Shown piece after piece: positions 24,807 to 32,616 of a stretch of DNA of 64,000 bases (positions are counted from its first letter, which is position 1; each line of letters starts with the position of its first letter). The translations under genes and the position numbers were made by a program. The notes beneath the pieces were generated by a model that was given only the letters and a program-made list of their open reading frames with translations, was not told where the DNA came from and ran no database searches. Source of the stretch: JBFWUW01 sp050247075 (GTDB lineage: Bacteria > Planctomycetota > Planctomycetia > Pirellulales > JBFWUW01); NCBI GenBank assembly GCA_050247075.1, contig JBFWUW010000027.1, positions 18,656-82,655 of the forward strand. The letters are read 5' to 3'.

Positions 24807-25802
24807 ATGATTGTCACAACGAAAGATCTCTTCAACATTGCTTACGGCAAGTACGCCGTGGGTGCCTATAACATCAACAATCTGGAGCAGACCATCGGCC
24901 TGTTCCGCGGCGCGCTCGGTTTGAAAGACAGCAACAGCGAACCGGCGAACCCCGCCGCCAGCGCTCCGTTCATCATCCAGCTATCCCGCGGAGCTCGCGG
25001 CTATACCGACAAGCGCTACCTGGAAGCCATGATCCGCACGTCCGAGGAAGTCTTTCCCGACGCGATTTTTGCCGTCCACTTGGACCACGGAACCGAGGAA
25101 GCCGCTTACGACTGCATCGATAGCGGGTTCTACTCCTCGGTGATGATCGACGCTTCGCACGAGTCGTTCGATAAGAATATCGAGATCACCCGCCGCGTGG
25201 TCGATCGGGCACACGACCGGGGCATCTCGGTCGAGGCCGAGCTGGGCATGCTGGGTGGCGTCGAGGAAGACATCGAGGTTTCCGCCGACCATGCCTGCCT
25301 GACCGATCCCAATCAGGCCGTGGAGTTCGTGGAACGGTCGGGCTGCGACTCGTTGGCCGTTGCCATCGGCACGTCGCACGGTGCGTACAAGTTCAAGGGT
25401 TCGCAAGGACTGCACTTCGACCGCATTCAAGCCATTCAGAAATTGCTGCCCAATTTTCCCTTGGTCATGCATGGATCGAGCAGCGTCCCGAAGGAATGGG
25501 TCGATCGCATCAACAAGGCCGGCGGCGAAATGCCCGACACCAGCGGAGTGCCGGAAAAAGACTACATCCCGGCCGCCAAGCTGGGTGTGACCAAGGTCAA
25601 TATCGACACCGACGGCCGATTGGTCTGGTGCGCAATCTATCGCGAAACCTTCCGCGACAAGCCGGGCGATTTCGACCCGCGCACCGCCGGCAAGCCCTTC
25701 ATGGCCGAGTACGCCAAGTTCATCACCCACAAGAACAAGGCACTTGGTTCCGCCGGCCAGTTAGAGAACGTGCGGGCAGAGTTGTCCGCGGTCAAGGCGT
25801 AG
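24807..25802 (+). CDS. fba: Class II fructose-bisphosphate aldolase
   Basis: A 331-residue zinc-dependent aldolase of glycolysis and gluconeogenesis that cleaves fructose 1,6-bisphosphate. Zinc ligands and active-site motifs are visible: FAVHLDHGTEEAAYDCIDSG (His and Asp about residues 91-94), EAELGMLGGVEEDI, and the later metal ligand in IGTSHGAYKF. The GSSSVP phosphate loop and VNIDTDGRLVW complete the fold. It belongs to the CbbA-like group, which has the DTSGVPEKDY insertion before the last strand. It is monocistronic: a strong terminator follows 30 nt later. Confidence 0.93.
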   Translation: MIVTTKDLFNIAYGKYAVGAYNINNLEQTIGLFRGALGLKDSNSEPANPAASAPFIIQLSRGARGYTDKRYLEAMIRTSEEVFPDAIFAVHLDHGTEEAAYDCIDSGFYSSVMIDASHESFDKNIEITRRVVDRAHDRGISVEAELGMLGGVEEDIEVSADHACLTDPNQAVEFVERSGCDSLAVAIGTSHGAYKFKGSQGLHFDRIQAIQKLLPNFPLVMHGSSSVPKEWVDRINKAGGEMPDTSGVPEKDYIPAAKLGVTKVNIDTDGRLVWCAIYRETFRDKPGDFDPRTAGKPFMAEYAKFITHKNKALGSAGQLENVRAELSAVKA

Positions 25803-25831
25803 CCAAACTCTTCTCAGCCGTTTGAATTTCA

Positions 25832-25866
25832 ACTGGGGTCGAGCACTGCTCGGCCCCAGTTTTTTT
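25832..25866 (+). terminator. Rho-independent terminator after fba
   Basis: The stem ACTGGGGTCGAGC / GCTCGGCCCCAGT with a short loop is followed by seven T residues. Confidence 0.92.
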
Positions 25867-26076
25867 AGAGGGCCGCTCCTCGATGTGCGTACCGCTTTGC
25901 CTGGCTGCCACCCTCACGGCCTTTCAAACCCGTCGACCCAACCACACCAAGATTGCCGAGAGAGGGGGCATCCCTGTTGGAACTGCATACGGCGTTCCAC
26001 GTTGAGCTAGACTTCAGAGGCGATCGGCCAAGAGGCCGGTTGCGCGCACCTGACGTACTCACTGGCTGGTCCCGCC

Positions 26077-27180
26077 ATGCTTCCTCCACACGCTACCGCG
26101 TTTGCCCGGTTTTCGCCGGTCCAGGCCCGCGTGGTGCTGTCGGCCGTGGCCATTCTGGCGGTGGTGCTGGCCGGCATTAGCTTGTCTCCCTGGAGAAGCG
26201 GTTATGCCGATTATCCGGGCCAAAGGCCCAGCGATATCACGCTTTACCGCGCAGAGGCCGATCGCATCCAGGCGGGCGAACCGTATTACACGGTAATTGC
26301 CAGCGAACTTCGCGCGCGCGGATATCCTACCCGCAGCGTGTTCAATTGGCGCACGCCGTTGCCGGTGTGGCTGCTGGGCGTGCTGCCCAGTCCCGCTTGG
26401 GGCAAGGCCATGCTGGGGGGGCTGTGTCTGCTGGTGTTGCTGCTGGGCTTTGCCCTGGTGGCGGACGAAGCGGGGGTCCGTCAGGGATTGCTGTTGGTCG
26501 TCGCGCTCAGCGGCGCGTTGCTGTTGTGCGTGTTGGGCGATGCCTTTGTGATGCCCGAGCTTTGGTCGGGCGTGTTGATGGCACTCTCGGTCTGCTGCCA
26601 TGGCCGCGCCAAGCCGGGGGCCGGGCTGGCCGCCGGAATCGCCGCGCTTTTCGTGCGTGAACTGGCCGCGCCCTATTGCCTGGTCGCCGCCGTTCTGGCC
26701 CTGCGAGGACGCCGCTATCGCGAGGTCGCCGGTTGGTGCGTCGGGCTGGCCGCGTATGCCGTCTTCTATGGCTGGCATGTCCATACGGTGCTGGGGCTAC
26801 AGGGGCCAAATGAACTGGCGCATGAACATGGCTGGGTCCGTTTTGGCGGAGCCGCCTTTGTGATCTCCACGGCGCAAGTCAACGCCTGGCTACTGCTTTT
26901 GCCGCAATGGGTCACGGCTCTCTATCTGGCGCTGGCGATGGCTGGACTGGCTAGCTGGCCGGGCGCGGCGGGCGAGCGGATTGGGCTGACGGTCGCCGCC
27001 TACGTGCTGGCGTTTGGCATCGTGGGTCAAGATTTTAACCAGTACTGGGGTTCGATGTTCGCCCCGTTGCTTTGCTTTGGCGTAGCCCGTGCGCCATGGG
27101 CCGTGCGCGATCTATGGCACGCCGCGAGGAATGGCGGAAGGCGAACGGCCGAAGGCGAAGAGTGGGCAGCCAGTGTCTGA
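26077..27180 (+). CDS. Polytopic membrane protein, GT-C/DUF2029-like
   Basis: A 367-residue protein with about eight to nine hydrophobic helices. A large extracytoplasmic loop after the first helix reads LYRAEADRIQAGEPYYTVIA. The pattern Ala-x-x-hydrophobic-x-x-GxxPYY after helix 1 is typical of GT-C glycosyltransferases and DUF2029 (GT87) mannosyltransferase-like proteins, which use polyprenyl-phosphate sugars. The usual acidic catalytic motif is not clear, so the activity is uncertain. It stands alone between fba and the BBP7 pair. Confidence 0.6.
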   Translation: MLPPHATAFARFSPVQARVVLSAVAILAVVLAGISLSPWRSGYADYPGQRPSDITLYRAEADRIQAGEPYYTVIASELRARGYPTRSVFNWRTPLPVWLLGVLPSPAWGKAMLGGLCLLVLLLGFALVADEAGVRQGLLLVVALSGALLLCVLGDAFVMPELWSGVLMALSVCCHGRAKPGAGLAAGIAALFVRELAAPYCLVAAVLALRGRRYREVAGWCVGLAAYAVFYGWHVHTVLGLQGPNELAHEHGWVRFGGAAFVISTAQVNAWLLLLPQWVTALYLALAMAGLASWPGAAGERIGLTVAAYVLAFGIVGQDFNQYWGSMFAPLLCFGVARAPWAVRDLWHAARNGGRRTAEGEEWAASV

Positions 27181-27255
27181 GCCGCGGGAAGTCCCTGTTG
27201 CGTTGCTGGTCGATCTTGTTTGGCTCATCGACCCCGCGCCACGGCCGGCTTCCGC

Positions 27256-27312
27256 AAGCTGCTAGCTGATGGCTTCTCCGCTGACAGCTTCCACCCGCCG
27301 CTAGCAGCTATC
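27256..27312. repeat. Inverted word-repeat, family G
   Basis: The left arm AAGCTGCTAGCTGATGGC and the right arm GCCGCTAGCAGCTATC are separated by about 23 nt. The words CTAGCAGCTA and AGCTGATGGCT recur at 59510-59525 and at 10495-10508, inside other repeats of this window. Confidence 0.65.
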
Positions 27313-27602
27313 ACTGCCGCGGAGCTGTTTGGCCACATCTCCGCCAATGGCACACCGGGTAGTTTGGCAAAACTTTGCCAACCCTGCCGAAAAGTCTGAT
27401 TGATCCGCTTGTACTTGGACGACCTAACTTTCCGTGGAAACGGATTGTGCCGTGGGCGAGGGTTCTGCGGCTTGTAGCGGCCAGCCATTGGCTTCCATGC
27501 GGCTTTTCGGATCGGGCGGCAGCCGCCCCCGGCCAACAAATCAACGGTATTAGCAGTCACCCAGGAGCGGTCCCGTCCCGCCCTCTATGAATCACCCGGT
27601 TT

Positions 27603-27614
27603 CTCCGTCAGGAG
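27603..27614 (+). promoter_or_regulatory. Hairpin sequestering the ribosome binding site of BBP7 paralogue 1
   Basis: CTCC-GTCA-GGAG: the GGAG Shine-Dalgarno sequence, 8 nt before the ATG, forms the 3' arm of a small hairpin with a GTCA loop. The same structure occurs before paralogue 2. Confidence 0.55.
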
Positions 27615-27622
27615 CTCGACGC

Positions 27623-28984
27623 ATGAATTTCGCTTCAGCACGCGGTATGGCGCTGCTGCTCGCCCTGGCGCTGGCCGCCACGGGTGTCGCCCACGCCCAG
27701 CAGTACCCGTTCTACGAGTCGGCCTACCAGGGGGAAGACGATAGCGATCCCGCCCCTGCGCTGGAAGATGGCGATGCCGAGACCGCACCGCCGGCTCCGG
27801 GCGCGGAGGAACCTGGCGACGCCGCACCCGGCGACATGCCGCCCGGTTTGCCCCCAGGCCAGCCGCCCCACGCCAACATGCCCAACTGGACCATGCCGCC
27901 CGCGGAGACAACGCCGATGATCGCGCCGCCCGCCGGCGACGGCTACCTGGGGGGCAACGTGCAGTACCCGCCACACGACGCGGGCTGCACCGACGGCTGC
28001 TGCCAGGCGGGCTGTTGCAATGACCTCGACCTGGACTGCGGGTGCTGCCTGCCGCATTACGTCTATGCCCGCCTCGACGTGATCTTCATGCATCGCTCGC
28101 GGCCCAATCGCGGCCAGCCGATCGCCACACAGGGACCGGGCGGTCCCGTGGTGCTCACCACCAGCCAACTCGACTTCCGCTGGGAACCGGTGGAGCGTCT
28201 GCTGGTTGGCGCGCCGATCGACGAATGCACCGCCGTGGAAATCAGCGGCATGGGCCTGCAAACCTGGCAGACACAGCGCTTCGCTCGCACGGCTAACCTG
28301 GCAGCGGGGCAGCGGCTGTTCTCTCCCTTTTCCAACTTTGGGGCGGGCCCGTTGACCGCGGCCGATAACGCCTCTGGCGTCAACATCAACTACAACTCGG
28401 AACTGCGCAACATCGAAGTCAATCTCGTCCATTGCCTGAAGGCCGACCCCTGCGGCCGCGGCAGGCTGGACCTGGTCCACGGTGCCCGTTGGATCGGCAT
28501 TTACGAGCGGTTCGATTACAACACGTTTTTCGGCGGTGCCGGCGGCACGGGCCTGTTGACCTCCGCCACCACCGTGAATGCCAATAACGACCTGTTCGGC
28601 TACCAACTCGGTTGCCGCTGGGAGTACAACCTCCGTCCCCGCTGGCATGTGCTGTTCGAGCCCAAGGCGGGGCTGTATTACAACTCGATGTCGCAGCGGA
28701 CGGCGATTGGCTTTACGCCCGGCAACGTGCTGGTCGAAAACCCCCGCCGCAATGAAGTTGCCTTTGCGGCTGACGCCACGCTGACCTTGTCGTACGATCT
28801 GGCCTCGTGGTGCTCCGTGCGGTTTGGCTACACCGTGATGAACGTCACCGGCGTGGCCCTGGCGCCAGAAAACTTCGCGGCCCAGCCCGCCCCGGGTGGT
28901 GCCCTCCCGCGGGTGCCGGTGGTCAACGTGGGGGGCAACATTCTGTACCAAGGGGCCAGCCTCGGCTTCGAGGCCCGCTTCTAG
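27623..28984 (+). CDS. BBP7-type outer-membrane beta-barrel protein, paralogue 1
   Basis: A 453-residue protein from the ATG with AGGAG upstream. It has a signal peptide (about residues 6-25, cut after AHAQ), then an acidic and Pro-rich region. A Cys-rich stretch follows near residues 113-137 (GCTDGCCQAGCCN... DCGCCLPHYVYARLDV). The remaining 300 or so residues alternate polar and aromatic as in a beta barrel (SELRNIEVNLVHCL, GARWIGIYERFDY, LGCRWEYNLRPRWHVLFEPK) and end in an aromatic-terminated strand (ASLGFEARF). This matches the planctomycete BBP7 outer-membrane family. The role is structural or porin-like (inference). Confidence 0.85.
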   Translation: MNFASARGMALLLALALAATGVAHAQQYPFYESAYQGEDDSDPAPALEDGDAETAPPAPGAEEPGDAAPGDMPPGLPPGQPPHANMPNWTMPPAETTPMIAPPAGDGYLGGNVQYPPHDAGCTDGCCQAGCCNDLDLDCGCCLPHYVYARLDVIFMHRSRPNRGQPIATQGPGGPVVLTTSQLDFRWEPVERLLVGAPIDECTAVEISGMGLQTWQTQRFARTANLAAGQRLFSPFSNFGAGPLTAADNASGVNINYNSELRNIEVNLVHCLKADPCGRGRLDLVHGARWIGIYERFDYNTFFGGAGGTGLLTSATTVNANNDLFGYQLGCRWEYNLRPRWHVLFEPKAGLYYNSMSQRTAIGFTPGNVLVENPRRNEVAFAADATLTLSYDLASWCSVRFGYTVMNVTGVALAPENFAAQPAPGGALPRVPVVNVGGNILYQGASLGFEARF

Positions 28985-29051
28985 TACTTGACGATCCCTT
29001 ACCAAATCCAGCGCGGCCTGGCCGCCTTTCATCTTCAAGACAACTCATTTT

Positions 29052-29063
29052 CTCCGTTCGGAG
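29052..29063 (+). promoter_or_regulatory. Hairpin sequestering the ribosome binding site of BBP7 paralogue 2
   Basis: CTCC-GTTC-GGAG with the Shine-Dalgarno GGAG in the 3' arm, 8 nt before the ATG at 29072. Spacing and structure are the same as before paralogue 1; only the loop differs. Confidence 0.55.
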
Positions 29064-29071
29064 CTTCGATC

Positions 29072-30382
29072 ATGAAACTGCATTCGGCACGCTCCCTGGC
29101 GCTGCTGCTGGCCGCCTTGCTCGTCTCGGCGGGGACGGCCCACGCCCAGCAATATCCCTATTCGTATGCCAACTACTACGGGTACCAGGGCGAACAGGCC
29201 CCTCCGCCCCCTGGCGCACCAATGGCCGATCCGGCCGCCGCGGCACCGGGCGCTGCCTGGGCCGCTCCTCCCGTCCAACAGCCCGGCATGGCGGTTTATC
29301 CCCCAGCCGCGGACGGCCAGATCGCCATGCCCGGCCAGGGCTGTGGCGGGTGCGGCCAAGAGGGCTGTTGCAATCCCAACTGCTGCAATCCGGGTTGCTG
29401 CAACGAACCTTACGACCTGGGCTGCTGCGATTGTTGCCAGCCGCACTATGTCTACACCCGCATCGACGTGCTGTTGATGGACCGCAGCAACCCCCGCAAC
29501 CAGCCGATCACTTCGCAAGGCGCGCCGGTGGCCGGCGTACCTGGACCGATCGTCCTGGGAACGGGCGGGCTGGGCTTTCCGATTCAACCTTTCGGCCGGT
29601 TCTTGATTGGGGCACCCATTTCGCACCAGACCGCCGTGGAACTGAGCTACCTGGGGATGCAGAACTGGCAATCGCAGCAGTTCGTGCAGAGTGCCGCCGG
29701 CAATTTGTTCTCGGCTTACACCGCGTTTGGAACCGCCACGCAGGGGTTGCCGGTCGGGGATGTCGACCAATCGGTGCAGCAGGGCATTCGCTACGGCTCT
29801 CGGCTGCACAACGCGGAGTTCAATTTCGTGACCTGCATCCCCTGCTCGCATAGCGGCCGAGGGCATTGGAACCTGGTCCACGGTTTCCGCTGGATCGAAA
29901 TCAACGAACGGTTCACCTACGCCACTGTCGGGGCGGGGGGAGCGGCCGTGAATGGCTCGATCAGCCAGGTCAACACCTTCAATGATCTGGTCGGCTACCA
30001 GGGGGGCCTGCGGTGGGAATACGATCTGCGCCCCCGGCTGCACTTTACCGTGGAGCCCAAAGTGGGCGTGTTCGCTAACTTTTCGCGAATGAGCAGCGCG
30101 TTCAATACGACGGCGTTTCCCGCCACGATCAGTGAGTTCGCCCGTCGCGATGAGGTGGCGGTGGCGGCCGATTGCTCGGCCCTGCTGTCGTACGACATCA
30201 AGCCCTGGCTGACGATCCGCGGCGGCTACAACGTGATGTACGTCGGCGGGGTGGCGCTGGCTCCGGAGAACTTCGTGCCGCAACCGCTGCCCGGCGGTTT
30301 CATCCCTCGGACGGCCAACGTCAACAATACCGGGGCCATTTTGTACCACGGCGGCAGCGTCGGTGTCGAAGCCCGCTTCTAG
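29072..30382 (+). CDS. BBP7-type outer-membrane beta-barrel protein, paralogue 2
   Basis: A 436-residue protein, 87 nt after paralogue 1 and in the same order: signal peptide ending AHAQQYPY, a Pro/Gly/Ala-rich region, a very dense Cys cluster (about residues 90-130: GCGGCGQEGCCNPNCCNPGC and CCDCC), then the QPHYVYTRIDVLLMDRSNPR start of the barrel. Strands such as VHGFRWIEINERFTYA and LRWEYDLRPRLHFTVEPKVG align with paralogue 1, and the end is GSVGVEARF. The two genes are a tandem duplication that includes the leader. They share the terminator at 30422. Confidence 0.85.
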   Translation: MKLHSARSLALLLAALLVSAGTAHAQQYPYSYANYYGYQGEQAPPPPGAPMADPAAAAPGAAWAAPPVQQPGMAVYPPAADGQIAMPGQGCGGCGQEGCCNPNCCNPGCCNEPYDLGCCDCCQPHYVYTRIDVLLMDRSNPRNQPITSQGAPVAGVPGPIVLGTGGLGFPIQPFGRFLIGAPISHQTAVELSYLGMQNWQSQQFVQSAAGNLFSAYTAFGTATQGLPVGDVDQSVQQGIRYGSRLHNAEFNFVTCIPCSHSGRGHWNLVHGFRWIEINERFTYATVGAGGAAVNGSISQVNTFNDLVGYQGGLRWEYDLRPRLHFTVEPKVGVFANFSRMSSAFNTTAFPATISEFARRDEVAVAADCSALLSYDIKPWLTIRGGYNVMYVGGVALAPENFVPQPLPGGFIPRTANVNNTGAILYHGGSVGVEARF

Positions 30383-30421
30383 TCCGCCGCCACGATTGGC
30401 CGCACGCAACCAACTACCCGG

Positions 30422-30452
30422 CCCGGCCCGCCATGCGCGGGCCGGGTCTTTG
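30422..30452 (+). terminator. Terminator after the BBP7 pair
   Basis: A perfect 8-bp GC stem (CCCGGCCC / GGGCCGGG) with a 9-nt loop is followed by TCTTTGTGTT. Confidence 0.75.
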
Positions 30453-30459
30453 TGTTGGC

Positions 30460-30990
30460 CTAGGAGATATCGACCACCACCGTACCGGCCAGCAAGTCGT
30501 GCAAGCAGCGGTGCTCGGCCGAAAAGATGTAGCAGATATCGACGATGGCATAAATGCTGCCAACGCACGGAATGCCGCAGATCAGGCCATTCACCAGCGC
30601 CCGCATCAAGAAGCTCTTCACGAAATCGGCCGGCAGGCCGGTCTGGTAATCGACAATCTGCGTCTTCATGATGTACTTGCCAACCGTCTGGCTGCGGGTG
30701 GCCAACAGGTAAATCTGCAGGCCCATCAAGGCCAGGGAACCCAGCACCAATATTCCCATACCAATGAACATTAATGCGCCAGGTTCTCCCCCTTGTTCTG
30801 CCGCGGCTGCGCCAGCGATCATCATGCCGTAGCCAGGAATAACAAACACCATGCCGGCCAATCCATCGACCAGCGCACCCAGAAAGCGCTTGCCCAGGTC
30901 GGCCAGCCGGTAATTGGGCGCAGCCGATGTAAAGCCGGGCATGGGTTGATGGCCGGCGGGAGATCCATAGGGATTAAACTCGTTCGACAT
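30460..30990 (-). CDS. RDD-family membrane protein
   Basis: A 176-residue protein; GAGGGG precedes the ATG. A Pro/Gly-rich cytoplasmic head (NPYGSPAGHQPMPG) is followed by the RDD core: the GKRFLGALVDGLAGMVFVIP first helix with the Arg and Asp of the family name, a second hydrophobic block, the conserved SQTVGKYIMKTQIVD linker, and a last helix ending in HDLLAGTVVVD. RDD proteins are small membrane proteins, some of them Na+/H+ antiporters; the substrate here is unknown. It is transcribed towards the BBP7 pair. Confidence 0.85.
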   Translation of the reverse strand: MSNEFNPYGSPAGHQPMPGFTSAAPNYRLADLGKRFLGALVDGLAGMVFVIPGYGMMIAGAAAAEQGGEPGALMFIGMGILVLGSLALMGLQIYLLATRSQTVGKYIMKTQIVDYQTGLPADFVKSFLMRALVNGLICGIPCVGSIYAIVDICYIFSAEHRCLHDLLAGTVVVDIS

Positions 30991-31116
30991 GCTTTGACCC
31001 CTCAGTCAACGGAATGTGGAATGGCACCCTTGCCGGCGACATGCGGCAAGAAGAAATGAGCAGCGTTGCCGCGAAACATTATGCCCGCCCGAATGGCTGC
31101 TAGCAAGCAAAGCACG

Positions 31117-31141
31117 TAGCCGCACGGAGCCGTGCCGGCTA
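31117..31141. repeat. Short hairpin repeat between RDD and purN genes
   Basis: TAGCCGCACGG-AG-CCGTGCCGGCTA folds into a long stem with one bulged base. It lies downstream of purN and upstream of the RDD gene. No T-run follows on either strand. Confidence 0.5.
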
Positions 31142-31250
31142 GGTGGGCGAGCGGCACTCCATCCGGTTTACGGTTGTTCGGCATGGACGACCGAACACAA
31201 CCCAAACAACATGGCGGGAACCATGTAGCTACGTGCCAGCCGCCCCCCGC

Positions 31251-31850
31251 TTATTCCCCGGCGGCGGTGATCGCGTGTTCCGCCGCGATTTGCCGCAGTG
31301 CCGCGGGATAGGCCTGGCATTCGGCCGCGAAGACGCGGGCACCCAGACTGTCGGGCGTGTCGTCGGGCAAGACCGGCACGGTTTGCTGGAGAATGATCGG
31401 CCCGTGGTCGTACTGGTTGTCGACATAATGGACCGTGCAGCCCGATATTTTGTCGCCGGCGGCCAAAACCGCCTCGTGGACTTTGTGCCCGTAATATCCC
31501 TGCCCGCAATGGGCTGGAATCAACGACGGATGAATGTTGACGACCTTGCGCTCGAAGTCGGGCGGAATGGCGATCAGCTTAAGAAAGCCCCCCATCACCA
31601 CCAGGTGCGCGTCGTCGGCGCGGGCCAGATGAAAGATGGCATCGCCATACTCCTTCGGCCCGGCAAACAGCCGCCGCTCCACCGTGGCCGCCGCGATACC
31701 CGCCCGCCTGGCAATCTCCAGCCCGCGTGCTTGCGGGTTGCTGGAAACAACCAGCCCGATATCGACATCGAGCTCCCCCGCCTGCTGTTTGGCGATCAGG
31801 TTGGCCAGCGTGGTACCGCCGCCAGAGATGAGAACGACGATGCGTAACAT
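31251..31850 (-). CDS. purN: Phosphoribosylglycinamide formyltransferase
   Basis: Step 3 of de novo purine synthesis: transfers formyl from 10-formyl-THF to GAR. A 199-residue protein of normal length. It shows the N-terminal LRIVVLISGGGTTLANLI phosphate loop, the VMGGFLKLI strand, the catalytic VNIHPSLIPAHCGQGYYG (Asn, His), and the HYVDNQYDHGPIILQQTV segment with the active-site Asp. It starts at the ATG at 31850; an in-frame extension to 31928 runs through a pyrimidine-rich stretch resembling one arm of repeat family D. No clear Shine-Dalgarno sequence precedes the start. Confidence 0.93.
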   Translation of the reverse strand: MLRIVVLISGGGTTLANLIAKQQAGELDVDIGLVVSSNPQARGLEIARRAGIAAATVERRLFAGPKEYGDAIFHLARADDAHLVVMGGFLKLIAIPPDFERKVVNIHPSLIPAHCGQGYYGHKVHEAVLAAGDKISGCTVHYVDNQYDHGPIILQQTVPVLPDDTPDSLGARVFAAECQAYPAALRQIAAEHAITAAGE

Positions 31851-32032
31851 GGAGGAAGGGCAGAAGGCGAAAGGATAAGTTGCGAGGCGCTTGTCAACAT
31901 GCGATCGCCCGTTTAACCGCGACCCCAACGGGGGAGCGGGCGCGGCGTTTCATTGGTTCAAACCTCAATCGTGATTGTTTCGTAATCGCCGATTGCCTCG
32001 GCGTGTTTATTCAATGGTTGCTGAAGTCCGCG

Positions 32033-32218
32033 CTACGTGGGTGGAATGCCTAGATCCTGGCAGATTTTCTTGGCCAATGGATCCCGAACCTCCGTGTGGC
32101 GAGGCACCGCCGATCTGTGATTATTCACGGGGTTACCCCACCATGAGTGTCGCCGGCCCTCGCGAACTAAGACGCAGCCGTGGCGAACTAAGTGCGCAAT
32201 CAATTCACGACGTTTCAC
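32033..32218 (-). CDS. hicA: HicA-family mRNA interferase toxin
   Basis: A 61-residue protein of typical HicA size. It has a dsRBD-like fold with MKRRELIAHLVRHGCVLVRE, the catalytic His in GRRHSWWGNP, then HTEVRDPLAKKICQDLGIP (the KICxxLGI end is diagnostic). HicA cleaves mRNA during stress and is blocked by HicB. The start overlaps the hicB stop (ATGA), so the antitoxin is translated first and the pair is coupled. Confidence 0.9.
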   Translation of the reverse strand: MKRRELIAHLVRHGCVLVREGRRHSWWGNPVNNHRSAVPRHTEVRDPLAKKICQDLGIPPT

Positions 32219-32427
32219 GCCAGAATACTCACTTCTTCGTAGGCACCGCTGGCTGCAGCGCGAGCGTCGGCCCGATTCATTTCAAGGGCTTCTTCCAAGG
32301 CGTCGCGCAGATTGTCAATTAACTCCTCGCGCGAGTGCCCTTGCGAATTCACGCCGGGCACTTCCTCGATCCACCCAATCCACCACCCGCCATCCTGCTG
32401 GACGACCGCGGTATAAGTCGTGGCCAT
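32215..32427 (-). CDS. hicB: HicB-family antitoxin
   Basis: A 70-residue protein. The ATG at 32427 has GGGGAGG 6 nt upstream, which is why a TTG two codons earlier is not used. It is a partial RNase H-like HicB fold: YTAVVQQDGGWWIGWIEEVPGVNSQG then SREELIDNLRDALEEALEMN. No C-terminal ribbon-helix-helix or HTH is present, so it belongs to the short HicB class that neutralises the toxin without its own DNA-binding domain. It overlaps hicA by 4 nt. Confidence 0.9.
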   Translation of the reverse strand: MATTYTAVVQQDGGWWIGWIEEVPGVNSQGHSREELIDNLRDALEEALEMNRADARAAASGAYEEVSILA

Positions 32428-32616
32428 TGCCAACCTCCCCGAAAGTGATGATATCGCCCCCGTCTCAGTATAACTCCCGCACTCCGAATCATAGCGATGA
32501 GGGTATCACGCGAATCGAGTAGGCAGAAGGCCAATGATGCCGCCGACAGGTTTCACTTCGATGCGATCGTTGACCAGCCATGCAATCAGAAAGTGGACCA
32601 TGAAAGCAGGCACCGT

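Larger units (their letters stand above)
27181..27622. other. Intergenic region upstream of the BBP7 pair
   Basis: 440 bp with no supported gene. It contains the family G inverted repeat described separately and, near its end, the shared BBP7 leader. The remainder (27313-27580) shows nothing recognisable. Confidence 0.5.

Noticed and set aside
29045..30568. A 507-codon minus-strand ORF over BBP7 paralogue 2
   Set aside because: Antisense shadow; the plus-strand gene has signal peptide, Cys cluster and ribosome binding site.
31172..31203. Hairpin GGTTGT...ACAACC as a purN terminator
   Set aside because: Stem is interrupted and no T-run follows on the minus strand.
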